Position numbers and translations under genes: made by a program. A DNA stretch of 64,000 bases, from positions 1-64,000 of the forward strand of contig NZ_JACDXX010000013.1 of NCBI RefSeq assembly GCF_020539525.1, in the 5' to 3' direction. The notes below the pieces were generated by a model. The model did no database searches. It was not told the origin of the DNA and was given only the letters and a program-made list of their open reading frames with translations. Source of the stretch: Pseudogemmobacter faecipullorum (GTDB lineage: Bacteria > Pseudomonadota > Alphaproteobacteria > Rhodobacterales > Rhodobacteraceae). Of this stretch, positions 44,480 to 53,208 are shown in pieces (the first letter of the stretch is position 1; every line of letters begins with the position of its first letter).

Positions 44480-47389
44480 ATGTGCGCCGATACGCCTGAG
44501 CTGAATTCCGAATCCAGCGTCGATTACCGCGACACCGTTTTCCTGCCCGAGACCGATTTCCCGATGCGCGGCGATCTGCCGAAGCGTGAGCCGGAATGGC
44601 TGGCGCGCTGGGAAAAACTCGGCATTTATAACCAGCTGCGTGCGAAACAGGGCCGCCCCTCTTTCGTGCTGCATGACGGCCCTCCCTATGCCAATGGCCA
44701 TCTGCATATCGGTCATGCGCTGAACAAGACCATCAAGGATATCATCAACCGCAGCCATCAGATGATGGGCCATGATGCGCGTTATGTGCCGGGCTGGGAT
44801 TGCCATGGCCTGCCGATCGAATGGAAAATCGAAGAGCAGTACCGCGCCAAAGGCCTCGACAAGGATGATGTCGATACCGTTGCCTTCCGTCAGGAATGCC
44901 GCAAATTCGCTGAGGGCTGGATCGATATCCAGCGCGAGGAATTCAAGCGGCTCGGGGTTTATGGCAATTGGGAAGACCCCTATCTGACCATGAACTACCA
45001 TGCCGAGGCGGTGATCGCCGAGGATTTCATGAAACTGCTGATGAACGGCTCGCTCTATCAGGGCTCGAAGCCGGTCATGTGGTCGCCGGTCGAGAAAACC
45101 GCCCTCGCCGAGGCCGAGGTCGAATATAAAGACCATACCAGCCACACGATCTGGGTGCGGTTTAAGCCGGTTGCAGGTCTTGAGGGCGCCTCGGTCATCA
45201 TCTGGACCACCACGCCCTGGACCATTCCGCAAAACCGTGCCGTGGCTTACGGCCCGGAGCTGGCCTATGGCCTCTACCGTGTTGATGCGGTTGAGGAGAA
45301 ATCGACCGCAGCCGTGGATGAGCTGCTGATCCTCGGCGATGCTGTGGCTGAAAGCGTGAAGGCTGCCGCGAAGATCGAAGGCTGGACCCGTGTTCGGGAA
45401 GTGAATCCTGCGGAATTCGAGGGCGTGATCCTGAAACACCCCTATCACGGGGCTGAGGGCGGCAATGGCGAATGGGATTACGATGTTCCCATGCTGCCGG
45501 GCGATCACGTCACCGATGATGCCGGGACCGGCTTTGTCCATACCGCGCCCAGCCATGGTGAGGATGACTATGTCCTCGGCCTGAAGTTTAAGCTGCCGAT
45601 GACCTATAATGTCACCGAGGACAGCAGCTATCGCGCCGATCTGCCGCTGTTTGGTGGCCAGGCTGTCTTTGACCAGAACGGCAAAGAGGGTCCGGCCAAC
45701 GTGTCCAATATCAAGCAGCTGGCCTATGCGGGCGCGCTGCTGGCCAAGGGGAAGGTCAAACACTCTTACCCGCATTCCTGGCGCTCGAAAGCGCCGGTGA
45801 TCTTCCGCAACACGCCGCAATGGTTCGCCGCCATCGATGTGACTTTGCAGGATGAGATGAATGAACATGGCACCACGATCCGGGAACGGGCGCTGAAATC
45901 GATCAATGAGCTGGTCGCCTTCACCCCGGTTTCGGGCCAGAACCGTCTGCGCTCGATGATCGAGAACCGGCCTGACTGGGTGTTGTCGCGCCAGCGCGCC
46001 TGGGGCGTGCCGCTGACCTGCTTCGTCAAAAAAGGCGCGAAGCCGACCGATGCCGATTTCCTGCTGAAAAATCCCGCGCTGAATGCCCGTATCACCGCCG
46101 CTTTCGAGAAAGATGGCGCCGATGTCTGGTATGTTGAGGGGTTCAAAGAGAAAATTCTCGAAGGCATCGCGGATCCGGCCGAATATACCCAGATCTTCGA
46201 TGTGCTCGATGTCTGGTTCGATTCCGGCTCGACCCATAGCTTCGTGCTGCGCGACCGCGCCGATGGCAGCAAAGACGGCATTGCGGATGTCTATCTGGAA
46301 GGCACCGATCAGCATCGCGGCTGGTTCCATTCCTCGCTGCTGCAGGCTTCGGCGACGCGTGGCCGTGCGCCCTATCGCAATGTGGTGACCCACGGTTTCA
46401 CCCTGGATGAAAAGGGCATGAAAATGTCCAAATCCATCGGCAATACCGTGGCCCCGCAGGAGGTGATCTCGGAATATGGCGCGGATATCCTGCGTCTGTG
46501 GGTGGCTTTGTCGGATTACACGATGGACCAGCGCATCGGTCCGAAGATCATCAAGGGCACGGCCGACAGCTACCGCCGTCTGCGCAATACTTTGCGCTAT
46601 ATGCTGGGCGCGCTGGCGGGATATACCCCCGCTGAAGCCGTGACTGCGGCTGAAATGCCCGAGCTGGAACAATGGGTTCTGCACCGTCTGGCCGAGCTGG
46701 ATGTGGAAGTGCGCCGCGAATACCGCGCCTTCAACTTTGCCGGTGTGTTCCAGTCTCTGTTCCAGTTCTGCACTGTCGACCTCTCGGCCTATTACTTCGA
46801 CATCCGCAAAGACGCGCTCTATTGCGACGCGCCCGACAGCCTGCGGCGCCGGGCGGCGCGGACGGTGATGGATCTGCTCTTCGCCCGGCTGACCACCTGG
46901 CTGGCCCCGATCCTGCCCTTCACCATGGAGGATGTCTGGCTGTCGCGGCACAAGGATGACGCGGCTTCGGTCCATCTCGAGGATTTCCCCGAGACCCCGG
47001 CCGGTTGGCTGCAGCCGGATCTGGCCACGAAATGGAGCCAGATCCGCGAGGCACGCCGCGTTGTGACCGGCGCGCTGGAACTGCAGCGTACCGCTAAAGT
47101 GATCGGTGCCTCGCTCGAGGCGAAGCCGCAGGTCTATGTGGCGGATACTGCGGTGCTGGCCGCGCTGAATTCGGTGGCTTTCGCTGATCTGTGCATCACC
47201 TCGGGCATCAGCCTCAGCGGGAATGCAGCACCGCAAGGGGCTTTCGCCCTGAATGAAGTGCCGGGCCTGTCGGTGGTCTTCGCCCCGGCCGAGGGTGAAA
47301 AATGTCAGCGTTGCTGGCAGATCCTGCCCGATGTCGGCAGCCATAAACATGCGGCGACCTGCGCGCGCTGCAATGAGGTTCTTGGCTGA
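44480..47389 (+). CDS. ileS: Isoleucyl-tRNA synthetase
   Basis: 969 residues from ATG 44480 (gagga 9 bp upstream; ATG 44456 is an alternative). HIGH motif in PPYANGHLHIGHALNK, the editing domain in the middle (IIWTTTPWTIPQNRAV), KMSKS in EKGMKMSKSIGNTV, the anticodon domain, and a C-terminal zinc finger CQRCW ... CARC. Charges tRNA-Ile. The 290-bp upstream gap showed no gene and no T-box, as expected in this group. Confidence 0.98.
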   Translation: MCADTPELNSESSVDYRDTVFLPETDFPMRGDLPKREPEWLARWEKLGIYNQLRAKQGRPSFVLHDGPPYANGHLHIGHALNKTIKDIINRSHQMMGHDARYVPGWDCHGLPIEWKIEEQYRAKGLDKDDVDTVAFRQECRKFAEGWIDIQREEFKRLGVYGNWEDPYLTMNYHAEAVIAEDFMKLLMNGSLYQGSKPVMWSPVEKTALAEAEVEYKDHTSHTIWVRFKPVAGLEGASVIIWTTTPWTIPQNRAVAYGPELAYGLYRVDAVEEKSTAAVDELLILGDAVAESVKAAAKIEGWTRVREVNPAEFEGVILKHPYHGAEGGNGEWDYDVPMLPGDHVTDDAGTGFVHTAPSHGEDDYVLGLKFKLPMTYNVTEDSSYRADLPLFGGQAVFDQNGKEGPANVSNIKQLAYAGALLAKGKVKHSYPHSWRSKAPVIFRNTPQWFAAIDVTLQDEMNEHGTTIRERALKSINELVAFTPVSGQNRLRSMIENRPDWVLSRQRAWGVPLTCFVKKGAKPTDADFLLKNPALNARITAAFEKDGADVWYVEGFKEKILEGIADPAEYTQIFDVLDVWFDSGSTHSFVLRDRADGSKDGIADVYLEGTDQHRGWFHSSLLQASATRGRAPYRNVVTHGFTLDEKGMKMSKSIGNTVAPQEVISEYGADILRLWVALSDYTMDQRIGPKIIKGTADSYRRLRNTLRYMLGALAGYTPAEAVTAAEMPELEQWVLHRLAELDVEVRREYRAFNFAGVFQSLFQFCTVDLSAYYFDIRKDALYCDAPDSLRRRAARTVMDLLFARLTTWLAPILPFTMEDVWLSRHKDDAASVHLEDFPETPAGWLQPDLATKWSQIREARRVVTGALELQRTAKVIGASLEAKPQVYVADTAVLAALNSVAFADLCITSGISLSGNAAPQGAFALNEVPGLSVVFAPAEGEKCQRCWQILPDVGSHKHAATCARCNEVLG

Positions 47390-47411
47390 GCCAGGATCTG
47401 AAAAATATCTG

Positions 47412-47449
47412 AAAAAGGCTGCTTTCCATCAGGAAAGCAGCCTTTTTTA
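47412..47449 (+). terminator. Intrinsic terminator after ileS
   Basis: Stem aaaggctgctttcc-atca-ggaaagcagccttt with A and T runs on both sides, 23 bp after the stop. Confidence 0.92.
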
Positions 47450-47523
47450 GTGTCCGGGGTCAGAAAATGAAAACGCCGGCGGCAGAGCCTCCGGCGTTGC
47501 AAAGCGGCGTTCTGATCCAGATA

Positions 47524-47721
47524 TCAGAGTGACTGTGCCTGGACGATACGGCGGGTGACCGGCTTCGGCGCGGCATGGCTCAGCAGCGGCAGGCCGGCGC
47601 GCATATCCATCAGATCGGCCCGGGTCAGGCCGATATCCTCGAGAAGACGATCATCCTTGCGATCAAGCAGAAACGCGGTCGAGCGGCGAAGCTGGAACAG
47701 GGATCTGAGACGGGCAAACAT
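47524..47721 (-). CDS. DUF1127 small protein
   Basis: 65 residues: MFARLRSLFQLRRSTAFLLD and DRLLEDIGLTRADLMDMRAG, the DUF1127 (YjiS-type) pattern. Related short Arg-rich proteins in alphaproteobacteria affect RNA turnover or phosphate/carbon responses; the role here is unknown. Divergent from a LysR gene across 91 bp, so possibly its target. Confidence 0.88.
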   Translation of the reverse strand: MFARLRSLFQLRRSTAFLLDRKDDRLLEDIGLTRADLMDMRAGLPLLSHAAPKPVTRRIVQAQSL

Positions 47722-47812
47722 TTTACGACTCCATTGACAACGGAGCCGCTTTTGCCCCCTGCGTTGACATTACTCAAACGAGTAGATCTCATGTGTGACA
47801 TTGATTTTTTAA

Positions 47813-48754
47813 ATGAGAGCAATGGCCCGTATCCCGCTTGAATCAGACCTGATGCGCGGCTTCCTGGCGGTGGCCGAAACCGGCTCGGTCACCATTGCCG
47901 CCGCCCGACTGGGCCGGACCCAGTCTGCGGTCAGCCTGCTGATCAAGCGGCTGGAGGAAAACCTTGGCCAGCCTTTGTTTGAGCGTCTGGCGCGGGGGGT
48001 GCGGCTCACGCCCCGGGGCGAACAGCTGCTGCCCTATGCGCTGCGGGTGACCTCGCTGCTCGATGAGGCGGCGCTGGCTTTGCGCGAAAAACCTCTGATC
48101 GGGCCAGTCCGGGTCGGCATTCCCGACGAATATTCCAGCTCGATTCTGCCGCGCGCGCTGGCGGCTTTTGACGAACGCCATGAAGGGCTGCAGGTCTCGG
48201 TCATCTGTGATCATGCCGAACGCCAGCTGGAGGCGCTGGAAGAAGACCGGCTCGATCTCGCGGTGATCCATGACACCAGCTATTTCCTCGAGGGTGAGCT
48301 TCTGGGGGTCGATCCGGCGGTCTGGGTCACCTCAACCCTGCATAATCAGCATCTGCGCAGCCCGGTGCCGGTGGCGCTCTATCGCGATTCGGGCTGGTGC
48401 CGTGATTTCGCCCAGCCCTCGCTGACGCATCAGGGCATTCGCTGGCGCGAGGCCTGGCGCAGCGATATGGCCAGCTCTCTGGTCAATGCGGTGCTGAATG
48501 GCATGGCCATCGCGCCTTTGTCACGCTCGACCATTCCGGCAGGCTGCCGGCCGCTGAGTGCCGAGGATGGCTTTCCCGAGATTGATTCCGCCCGGGTGCT
48601 GTTGCGGCGCAACCCGCGCGGCGGCTCGCCTGCGATCAACGGCATGGCCGAGGTGCTGCGCGAGGCCTTCCGCCCATTGGCGCGCAGTGGTGCTGAGGCG
48701 GCGGGCGAGGGCGAGGCGCTCAGCCTTGCTCCGGCGCCGCAGGGGCAGGGCTGA
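47813..48754 (+). CDS. LysR-family transcriptional regulator
   Basis: 313 residues (start 47813; ATG 47822 is also possible). HTH at about 15-70: LMRGFLAVAETGSVTIAAAR, LGRTQSAVSLLIKRLEENLG. The effector domain follows, with an Ala/Glu/Gly-rich tail. Divergent from the DUF1127 gene, an arrangement that suggests control of it. Inducer unknown. Confidence 0.92.
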   Translation: MRAMARIPLESDLMRGFLAVAETGSVTIAAARLGRTQSAVSLLIKRLEENLGQPLFERLARGVRLTPRGEQLLPYALRVTSLLDEAALALREKPLIGPVRVGIPDEYSSSILPRALAAFDERHEGLQVSVICDHAERQLEALEEDRLDLAVIHDTSYFLEGELLGVDPAVWVTSTLHNQHLRSPVPVALYRDSGWCRDFAQPSLTHQGIRWREAWRSDMASSLVNAVLNGMAIAPLSRSTIPAGCRPLSAEDGFPEIDSARVLLRRNPRGGSPAINGMAEVLREAFRPLARSGAEAAGEGEALSLAPAPQGQG

Positions 48755-48856
48755 ACCCGGGGTCGATTTCGTCCTGGTAAGGGGCGCTGACGGCCAGGCG
48801 CTGCCCTCTCCCGATCTGCCATATTCGGGGCGATAGAATTCGGGTGGTTTTCGGCT

Positions 48857-49693
48857 TTGTCTTTCAGCGTCTTCCTTGCGGTTCTGGCCGCGGCTTTTCT
48901 GCACGCCCTCTGGAATGCGCTGATCAAATTCGGCACCTCCAAGATCGGCGGTATGGTCATTCTGTCGATCCTCGGCGCGGGGATGGGGGTCATTGTGGTC
49001 GCGGTTACGCCGCCGATTGATCCTGCCGCTTTCCCCTGGGTGATTGCCGCCGGGATCACCCATTTCGGCTATAAATTTTTCCTGACCTCAGCCTATGAGC
49101 ATGGCGATCTGAGCCGGGTCTATCCGATTGCCCGGGGCGCGGCGCCGATGCTGGTGGCGCTGACCGGGGTGTTTTTCCTGGCCGACAGTCTCACCGGCCA
49201 GCAGAACCTGGCGATTGGAGTGCTGGCGGCGGGGATTTTGCTGATGGCGCGTGGCGTCTTTGCCAGTGGCGAGAGCCGCAGGCTTCTGCCTTTCGCGCTT
49301 GGTTCGGCGCTGGCGACCGCGGCCTATACTTTGATTGATGGCAGCGGCGCCCGGATTTCCGGCAGCGCTTTTGCCTATGTCGGCTGGGTGTTCATCGCCG
49401 ATGGGGTGTTTTTCACTACGATCATGCTGCTCTGGCGCGGCCGGGCGGTTTTGCCGCGTGATGCTCATGCCTGGCGGCTCGGCGTGATTGCCAGCCTCGC
49501 CAGCTACGCTGCCTATGCCATTTCGATCAAGGCGATGACCCTTGCCCCCATTGCCCTGGTGGCGGCGCTGCGCGAGACCTCGATCCTGTTTGCAGTGCTG
49601 ATCGGCTGGCTGGCTTTTGGCGAGAGGATGAGCGGCGAAAAAGCTCTGGCCTCGCTGGTGATCGTGGCAGGGGTGGTGCTGACCCGGCTCTGA
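48857..49693 (+). CDS. EamA/DMT-family transporter
   Basis: 278 residues, ten hydrophobic segments in two similar halves (first LAAAFLHALWNALIKFG, last SLVIVAGVVLTRL), the EamA layout of small-molecule exporters. The motif ETSILFAVLIGWLAFGERMSG is the usual one near the ninth helix. Starts at TTG 48857 because no ATG or GTG in frame fits. Substrate unknown. About 100 bp after the LysR gene. Confidence 0.88.
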   Translation: MSFSVFLAVLAAAFLHALWNALIKFGTSKIGGMVILSILGAGMGVIVVAVTPPIDPAAFPWVIAAGITHFGYKFFLTSAYEHGDLSRVYPIARGAAPMLVALTGVFFLADSLTGQQNLAIGVLAAGILLMARGVFASGESRRLLPFALGSALATAAYTLIDGSGARISGSAFAYVGWVFIADGVFFTTIMLLWRGRAVLPRDAHAWRLGVIASLASYAAYAISIKAMTLAPIALVAALRETSILFAVLIGWLAFGERMSGEKALASLVIVAGVVLTRL

Positions 49694-49703
49694 GACAGGG
49701 GCT

Positions 49704-49733
49704 AAAGAAAAAGGGGCGCCACTGGCACCCCCG
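49704..49733 (-). terminator. Intrinsic terminator after pcs
   Basis: On the minus strand: ggggtgcca-g-tggcgcccc followed by tttttc, 16 bp past the pcs stop; may also stop the convergent transporter gene. Confidence 0.8.
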
Positions 49734-49748
49734 GTTCTAATTCAGCAC

Positions 49749-50453
49749 TCAGCGCGCATGAAGCGGGCGTTCAGGAATGATCTGCTGCGCAATCCCGGCG
49801 AGCGTCAGGTAGAGCGAGGTGAGGATCAGACCCCAGTGCGACCAGCTGCCCTCGGCAAAGTTCATCCAGGCCGCCCAGGTGGCAAAGATGATCCAGGCCA
49901 CTGAGACCGGCAGCGAGATCATGCGCCAGCGTTTGGTGCGGGTGGGGTGGATGAATTTCAGATTGGTAAACATCGCCACGGTCAGCAGGATCACAATCGC
50001 AAGGCTGACGGCCTGGGGCGGCTCGATGGCGAAGATCACCAGAATCACCATATTCCAGCAGGCCGGGAAACCGGCAAAGCTCTTGTCTTTGGTCTTCATC
50101 CGGGTGTCGACGAAATAGACCACCGAGAAATAGGTGATCACAATGATCGCCAGCCAGCCGGTCCAGCCCGAGAGCAGGCCGGATTTGAACAGCGCAAAGG
50201 CCGGAATGAAGACATAGGTGAGATAATCAATGATCATATCCATCACCACGCCATCATAGGTTGGCCAGTTTTTCTGGACATCATATTTGCGGGCGAGGGG
50301 GCCATCGATGCCGTCAACGATCAGCGCAACCACCAGCCAAAGGAACATCAGGCTCCATTCAGCATCGACGGCGGCCAGCATGGCAAGCATCGACAGAACG
50401 GCGCCGGTGGCGGTGAAGAGATGGACCGAGAGGGCCTTGAGACGATCTGACAT
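49749..50453 (-). CDS. pcs: Phosphatidylcholine synthase
   Basis: 234 residues, several membrane helices. The CDP-alcohol transferase motif is complete: D-G-x2-A-R-x8-G-x3-D-x3-D in DGPLARKYDVQKNWPTYDGV followed by VMDMIIDY. It joins choline directly to CDP-diacylglycerol, the choline-dependent route to phosphatidylcholine in alphaproteobacteria. Length fits Pcs. It is likely a single gene. Confidence 0.93.
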   Translation of the reverse strand: MSDRLKALSVHLFTATGAVLSMLAMLAAVDAEWSLMFLWLVVALIVDGIDGPLARKYDVQKNWPTYDGVVMDMIIDYLTYVFIPAFALFKSGLLSGWTGWLAIIVITYFSVVYFVDTRMKTKDKSFAGFPACWNMVILVIFAIEPPQAVSLAIVILLTVAMFTNLKFIHPTRTKRWRMISLPVSVAWIIFATWAAWMNFAEGSWSHWGLILTSLYLTLAGIAQQIIPERPLHAR

Positions 50454-50546
50454 TGCAAACTCATGGCGTAATCGCAGCGCAGAAGCAATCTTGCGATTGG
50501 GTATCAGGGAAAATTTTGACTGACTTCAGGATGTCGGGGCCCTGGA

Positions 50547-51515
50547 TCAGCCGTTTCGGACTGAGCGGGCACCTGCCCTTGGATGGGCTGCGGCATAAAC
50601 CTCCATCAGCCGTGCCGCGTCAACTGCCGTATAGGCTTCGGTGGTCGAAAGAGAGGCATGGCCGAGCAATTCCTGGATGGCGCGCAGATCGCCGCCCGCC
50701 GCCAGCAGATGGGTGGCAAAGCTGTGGCGCAGGGCATGGGGCGTGGCGCCGGGGGGCAGGCCGAGCCTGGCCCGGGCCCGCTCCATCACCTGCTGGATCA
50801 GGCGCGGGTTCAGCGCCCCGCCGCGTACGCCACGAAACAGCGCGGTTTCGGCGGTGATCTGCCAGGGGCAGAGCAGGACATAGGCCGCCACCGCGTCGCG
50901 CGCGGCGGGCAGGACCGGCACCAGCCGGGTGCGCCCGCCCTTGCCGGTGATGCGCAGCACCTCGGGCAAAGGGGAATCGGCCCCGGTCAGCGCCAGCGCT
51001 TCCGAGATCCGCAGCCCGCAGCCGTAAAGCAGGGTCAGGACCGCCATATCACGGGCCTGCTGCCAGTCGGGACGGTCTTCACTCGCGATATCACTGATCA
51101 CCTCGGCGGCCTGTTCCTCGCTCAGGGGCCGGGGCAGGCTGCGGCGGAATTTCGGGCTGCGGGCCGAGAGGATCACCGAAGCCTCACCGGCCGCGCCGGC
51201 ATGGTTTTCGCGGTCGGCGAGCCAGCGGGTAAAGCTTTTGACCGAGGAAAGCGCGCGGGCCAGCGAGCGCGCCGAAAGGCCGCGGTCGCGCTCATGCGCC
51301 ATCCAGGCCCGCATCTCGGCCTGGCTGGTGCGCATCAGCGCCGCCGTTCCCCCGGCACCGCCCTGATGCTGCGCCAGAAAGCAAAGCCAGCCCAGCACAT
51401 CATGGCGGTAAGCTTCAATAGTATGTTTTGACGCCGCTTTCAGCGCGGCCATCCCTGCCAGCCAGTCGGAAAGCGCCTGGCGGATCTGCGGCGTCAGCGC
51501 GAGGTCACTGGCCAT
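50547..51515 (-). CDS. xerC: Tyrosine recombinase XerC
   Basis: 322 residues. N-terminal SAM-like DNA-binding domain (SKHTIEAYRHDVLGWLCFL). Catalytic residues: Arg in YGCGLRISEAL, Lys in ITGKGGRTRLVP, HALRHSFATHLL (H-x-x-R), LGHASLSTTEAYTAV (H and Tyr). Resolves chromosome dimers at dif with XerD. Directly follows the DUF484 gene, the conserved neighbour. Confidence 0.95.
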   Translation of the reverse strand: MASDLALTPQIRQALSDWLAGMAALKAASKHTIEAYRHDVLGWLCFLAQHQGGAGGTAALMRTSQAEMRAWMAHERDRGLSARSLARALSSVKSFTRWLADRENHAGAAGEASVILSARSPKFRRSLPRPLSEEQAAEVISDIASEDRPDWQQARDMAVLTLLYGCGLRISEALALTGADSPLPEVLRITGKGGRTRLVPVLPAARDAVAAYVLLCPWQITAETALFRGVRGGALNPRLIQQVMERARARLGLPPGATPHALRHSFATHLLAAGGDLRAIQELLGHASLSTTEAYTAVDAARLMEVYAAAHPRAGARSVRNG

Positions 51516-52208
51516 TCAGGCCAGCCAGCGGCGCATGCTGCGCTCAAACACACCGGCAAAGAAGGCCAGCAGGTCGGTGCCCTGGCTGGGGCGGAACTGA
51601 TAGGGATCCTCGGCCCCGAATACCAGCATGCCGGGCAGGCGACCCTGGCCGAAATCGAGGCGCAAAAGCGCCTCCGAGCGGATCTGCGGCGCGCGCGCGC
51701 CGTAAAGCTGCTCCCCGGCGGCGGTGACCGGGCGCAGGGTCACCGCGCGCAAGGGCGCCTCGCGGTGGTCCGAGGCATAGCGGGCGGTAAAGCCTGGTTC
51801 GGCGACGTAAAGCACATCGCCGAGGCGGCGCAGCGCCGCGCTCTCGCCGCTGTGGCGGCTTTCGATCACGAGCCGGGTCGAATCGACGCGCAGCGTGGTG
51901 GCGACGGTTCCGGCAAGGGTGGTGAGAAAATCCTCAAAGCTGATCGGGTCAAGCATCTGCAAAAGCGCACGATGGATCTGATTGGTGCCCGCCAGATTTT
52001 CATAGGCCGCGGCAATGACCGAGCGATGCGTATCTTCCAGCCGCTCGAGCCGGGTCTCGAGCCGTTGCATGGCAATGCCGCGCAGATCGACAATATTGCT
52101 GCCCATCGCCCGTTCATTGGCAGCGACAAGCGCATTCATGACATCGGGATCCTCCAGCAGACTTTCCGGCTCGGCAAGGATGCGATCACGCAGGTCTGGT
52201 TCGATCAT
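51516..52208 (-). CDS. DUF484 family protein
   Basis: 230 residues from ATG 52208 (MIEPDLRDRILAEPESLLED); the frame upstream is open but without coding character. N-terminal coiled part and a C-terminal GAF-like domain (GRLPGMLVFGAEDPYQF). DUF484 genes precede xerC in many proteobacteria; function unknown. The stop is adjacent to the xerC start. Confidence 0.93.
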   Translation of the reverse strand: MIEPDLRDRILAEPESLLEDPDVMNALVAANERAMGSNIVDLRGIAMQRLETRLERLEDTHRSVIAAAYENLAGTNQIHRALLQMLDPISFEDFLTTLAGTVATTLRVDSTRLVIESRHSGESAALRRLGDVLYVAEPGFTARYASDHREAPLRAVTLRPVTAAGEQLYGARAPQIRSEALLRLDFGQGRLPGMLVFGAEDPYQFRPSQGTDLLAFFAGVFERSMRRWLA

Positions 52209-52253
52209 GGGCGGGTGCTCGCATTGTTCTTGCTGATCCTGCCGCAGGTATAT

Positions 52254-52293
52254 CCGAAAAAGGAAAGCGCGCGGAAGCAGTTCCGCGCGCTTT
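52254..52293 (-). terminator. Intrinsic terminator after the transaldolase gene
   Basis: On the minus strand: aaagcgcgcggaa-ctgc-ttccgcgcgcttt followed by cctttttcgg, ~90 bp past the stop at 52381. Confidence 0.85.
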
Positions 52294-52380
52294 GCCAATT
52301 CATCCCCTGGTCCGTGGCAGTTCTGCCCGGGCCCAGGGGGGGACGCTTTCAGCAGCCGGGCCGGGGCCCGGTAGCTGTGA

Positions 52381-53034
52381 TCAGAGGATTTTCTGACCGG
52401 TTTTCGCCCAGTCCTTGTCGAACTGCTCAAGACCTTTGTCGGTCAGGATATGGTTTGCCATGGCTTTGATGACCGAAGGCGGTGCGGTCATCACATCGGC
52501 GCCGATCAGCGCGCAATCCTTGGCATGGTTCACGGTGCGGACCGAAGCGGCCAGGATCTCGGTGTCGAAACCGTAATTGTCATAGATGGTGCGGATGTCC
52601 TGGATCAGGTCCAGGCCATCAAGGTTGATGTCATCAAGACGGCCGATGAAGGGCGAGATGAAGCTCGCGCCGGCTTTGGCGGCCAGCAGCGCCTGGTTGG
52701 CCGAGAAGCACAGGGTGACATTGACCATGCGGCCCTCACCCGAAAGCACTTTACAGGCTTTCAGACCATCCCAGGTCAGCGGCACTTTGACGGCGATATT
52801 CTCAGCGATCTCAGCCAGTTTGCGGCCTTCTGCGATCATCGCAGCGGCATCTTTGGCCACGACTTCAGCCGAGACCGGGCCCGAGACGATCGAGCAGATC
52901 TCTTTGGTGACCTCGAGAATGTCGCGGCCGGATTTCAGAATGATCGAGGGGTTGGTGGTCACACCATCAACCATACCCAGGTCGTTCAGTTCGCGGATTG
53001 CATCCACATCGGCGGTATCAACGAAAAACTTCAT
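52381..53034 (-). CDS. Transaldolase (small TalC/FSA type)
   Basis: 217 residues. The Schiff-base lysine is Lys83 in [14 protein letters not shown]; the start [20 protein letters not shown] and [13 protein letters not shown] are family hallmarks. Transfers a dihydroxyacetone unit in the pentose phosphate pathway, or acts as fructose-6-phosphate aldolase; sequence alone does not separate the two. Between DUF484/xerC and divergent priA, a conserved order. Confidence 0.93.
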   Translation of the reverse strand: MKFFVDTADVDAIRELNDLGMVDGVTTNPSIILKSGRDILEVTKEICSIVSGPVSAEVVAKDAAAMIAEGRKLAEIAENIAVKVPLTWDGLKACKVLSGEGRMVNVTLCFSANQALLAAKAGASFISPFIGRLDDINLDGLDLIQDIRTIYDNYGFDTEILAASVRTVNHAKDCALIGADVMTAPPSVIKAMANHILTDKGLEQFDKDWAKTGQKIL

Positions 53035-53208
53035 GGCTTCAGGCTCCCTTGCGGCGGAAGAGGGGGTGGAGTGAGCGGGTCGAGGCAGCTATTACCGCAA
53101 AGCGGGGCGGGTTGAAACCCATGCACCGTATTTATGTTTGCGCTAACGGAAGCCCGGCAAAGCCAGAAATGGCCCCGGCAGATGGTCCCGGGAACGGAGG
53201 GCGGCTGA

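Noticed and set aside
44255-47350. A 1031-codon open frame on the minus strand
   Set aside because: Antisense shadow of ileS; no recognisable motif and no ribosome site.
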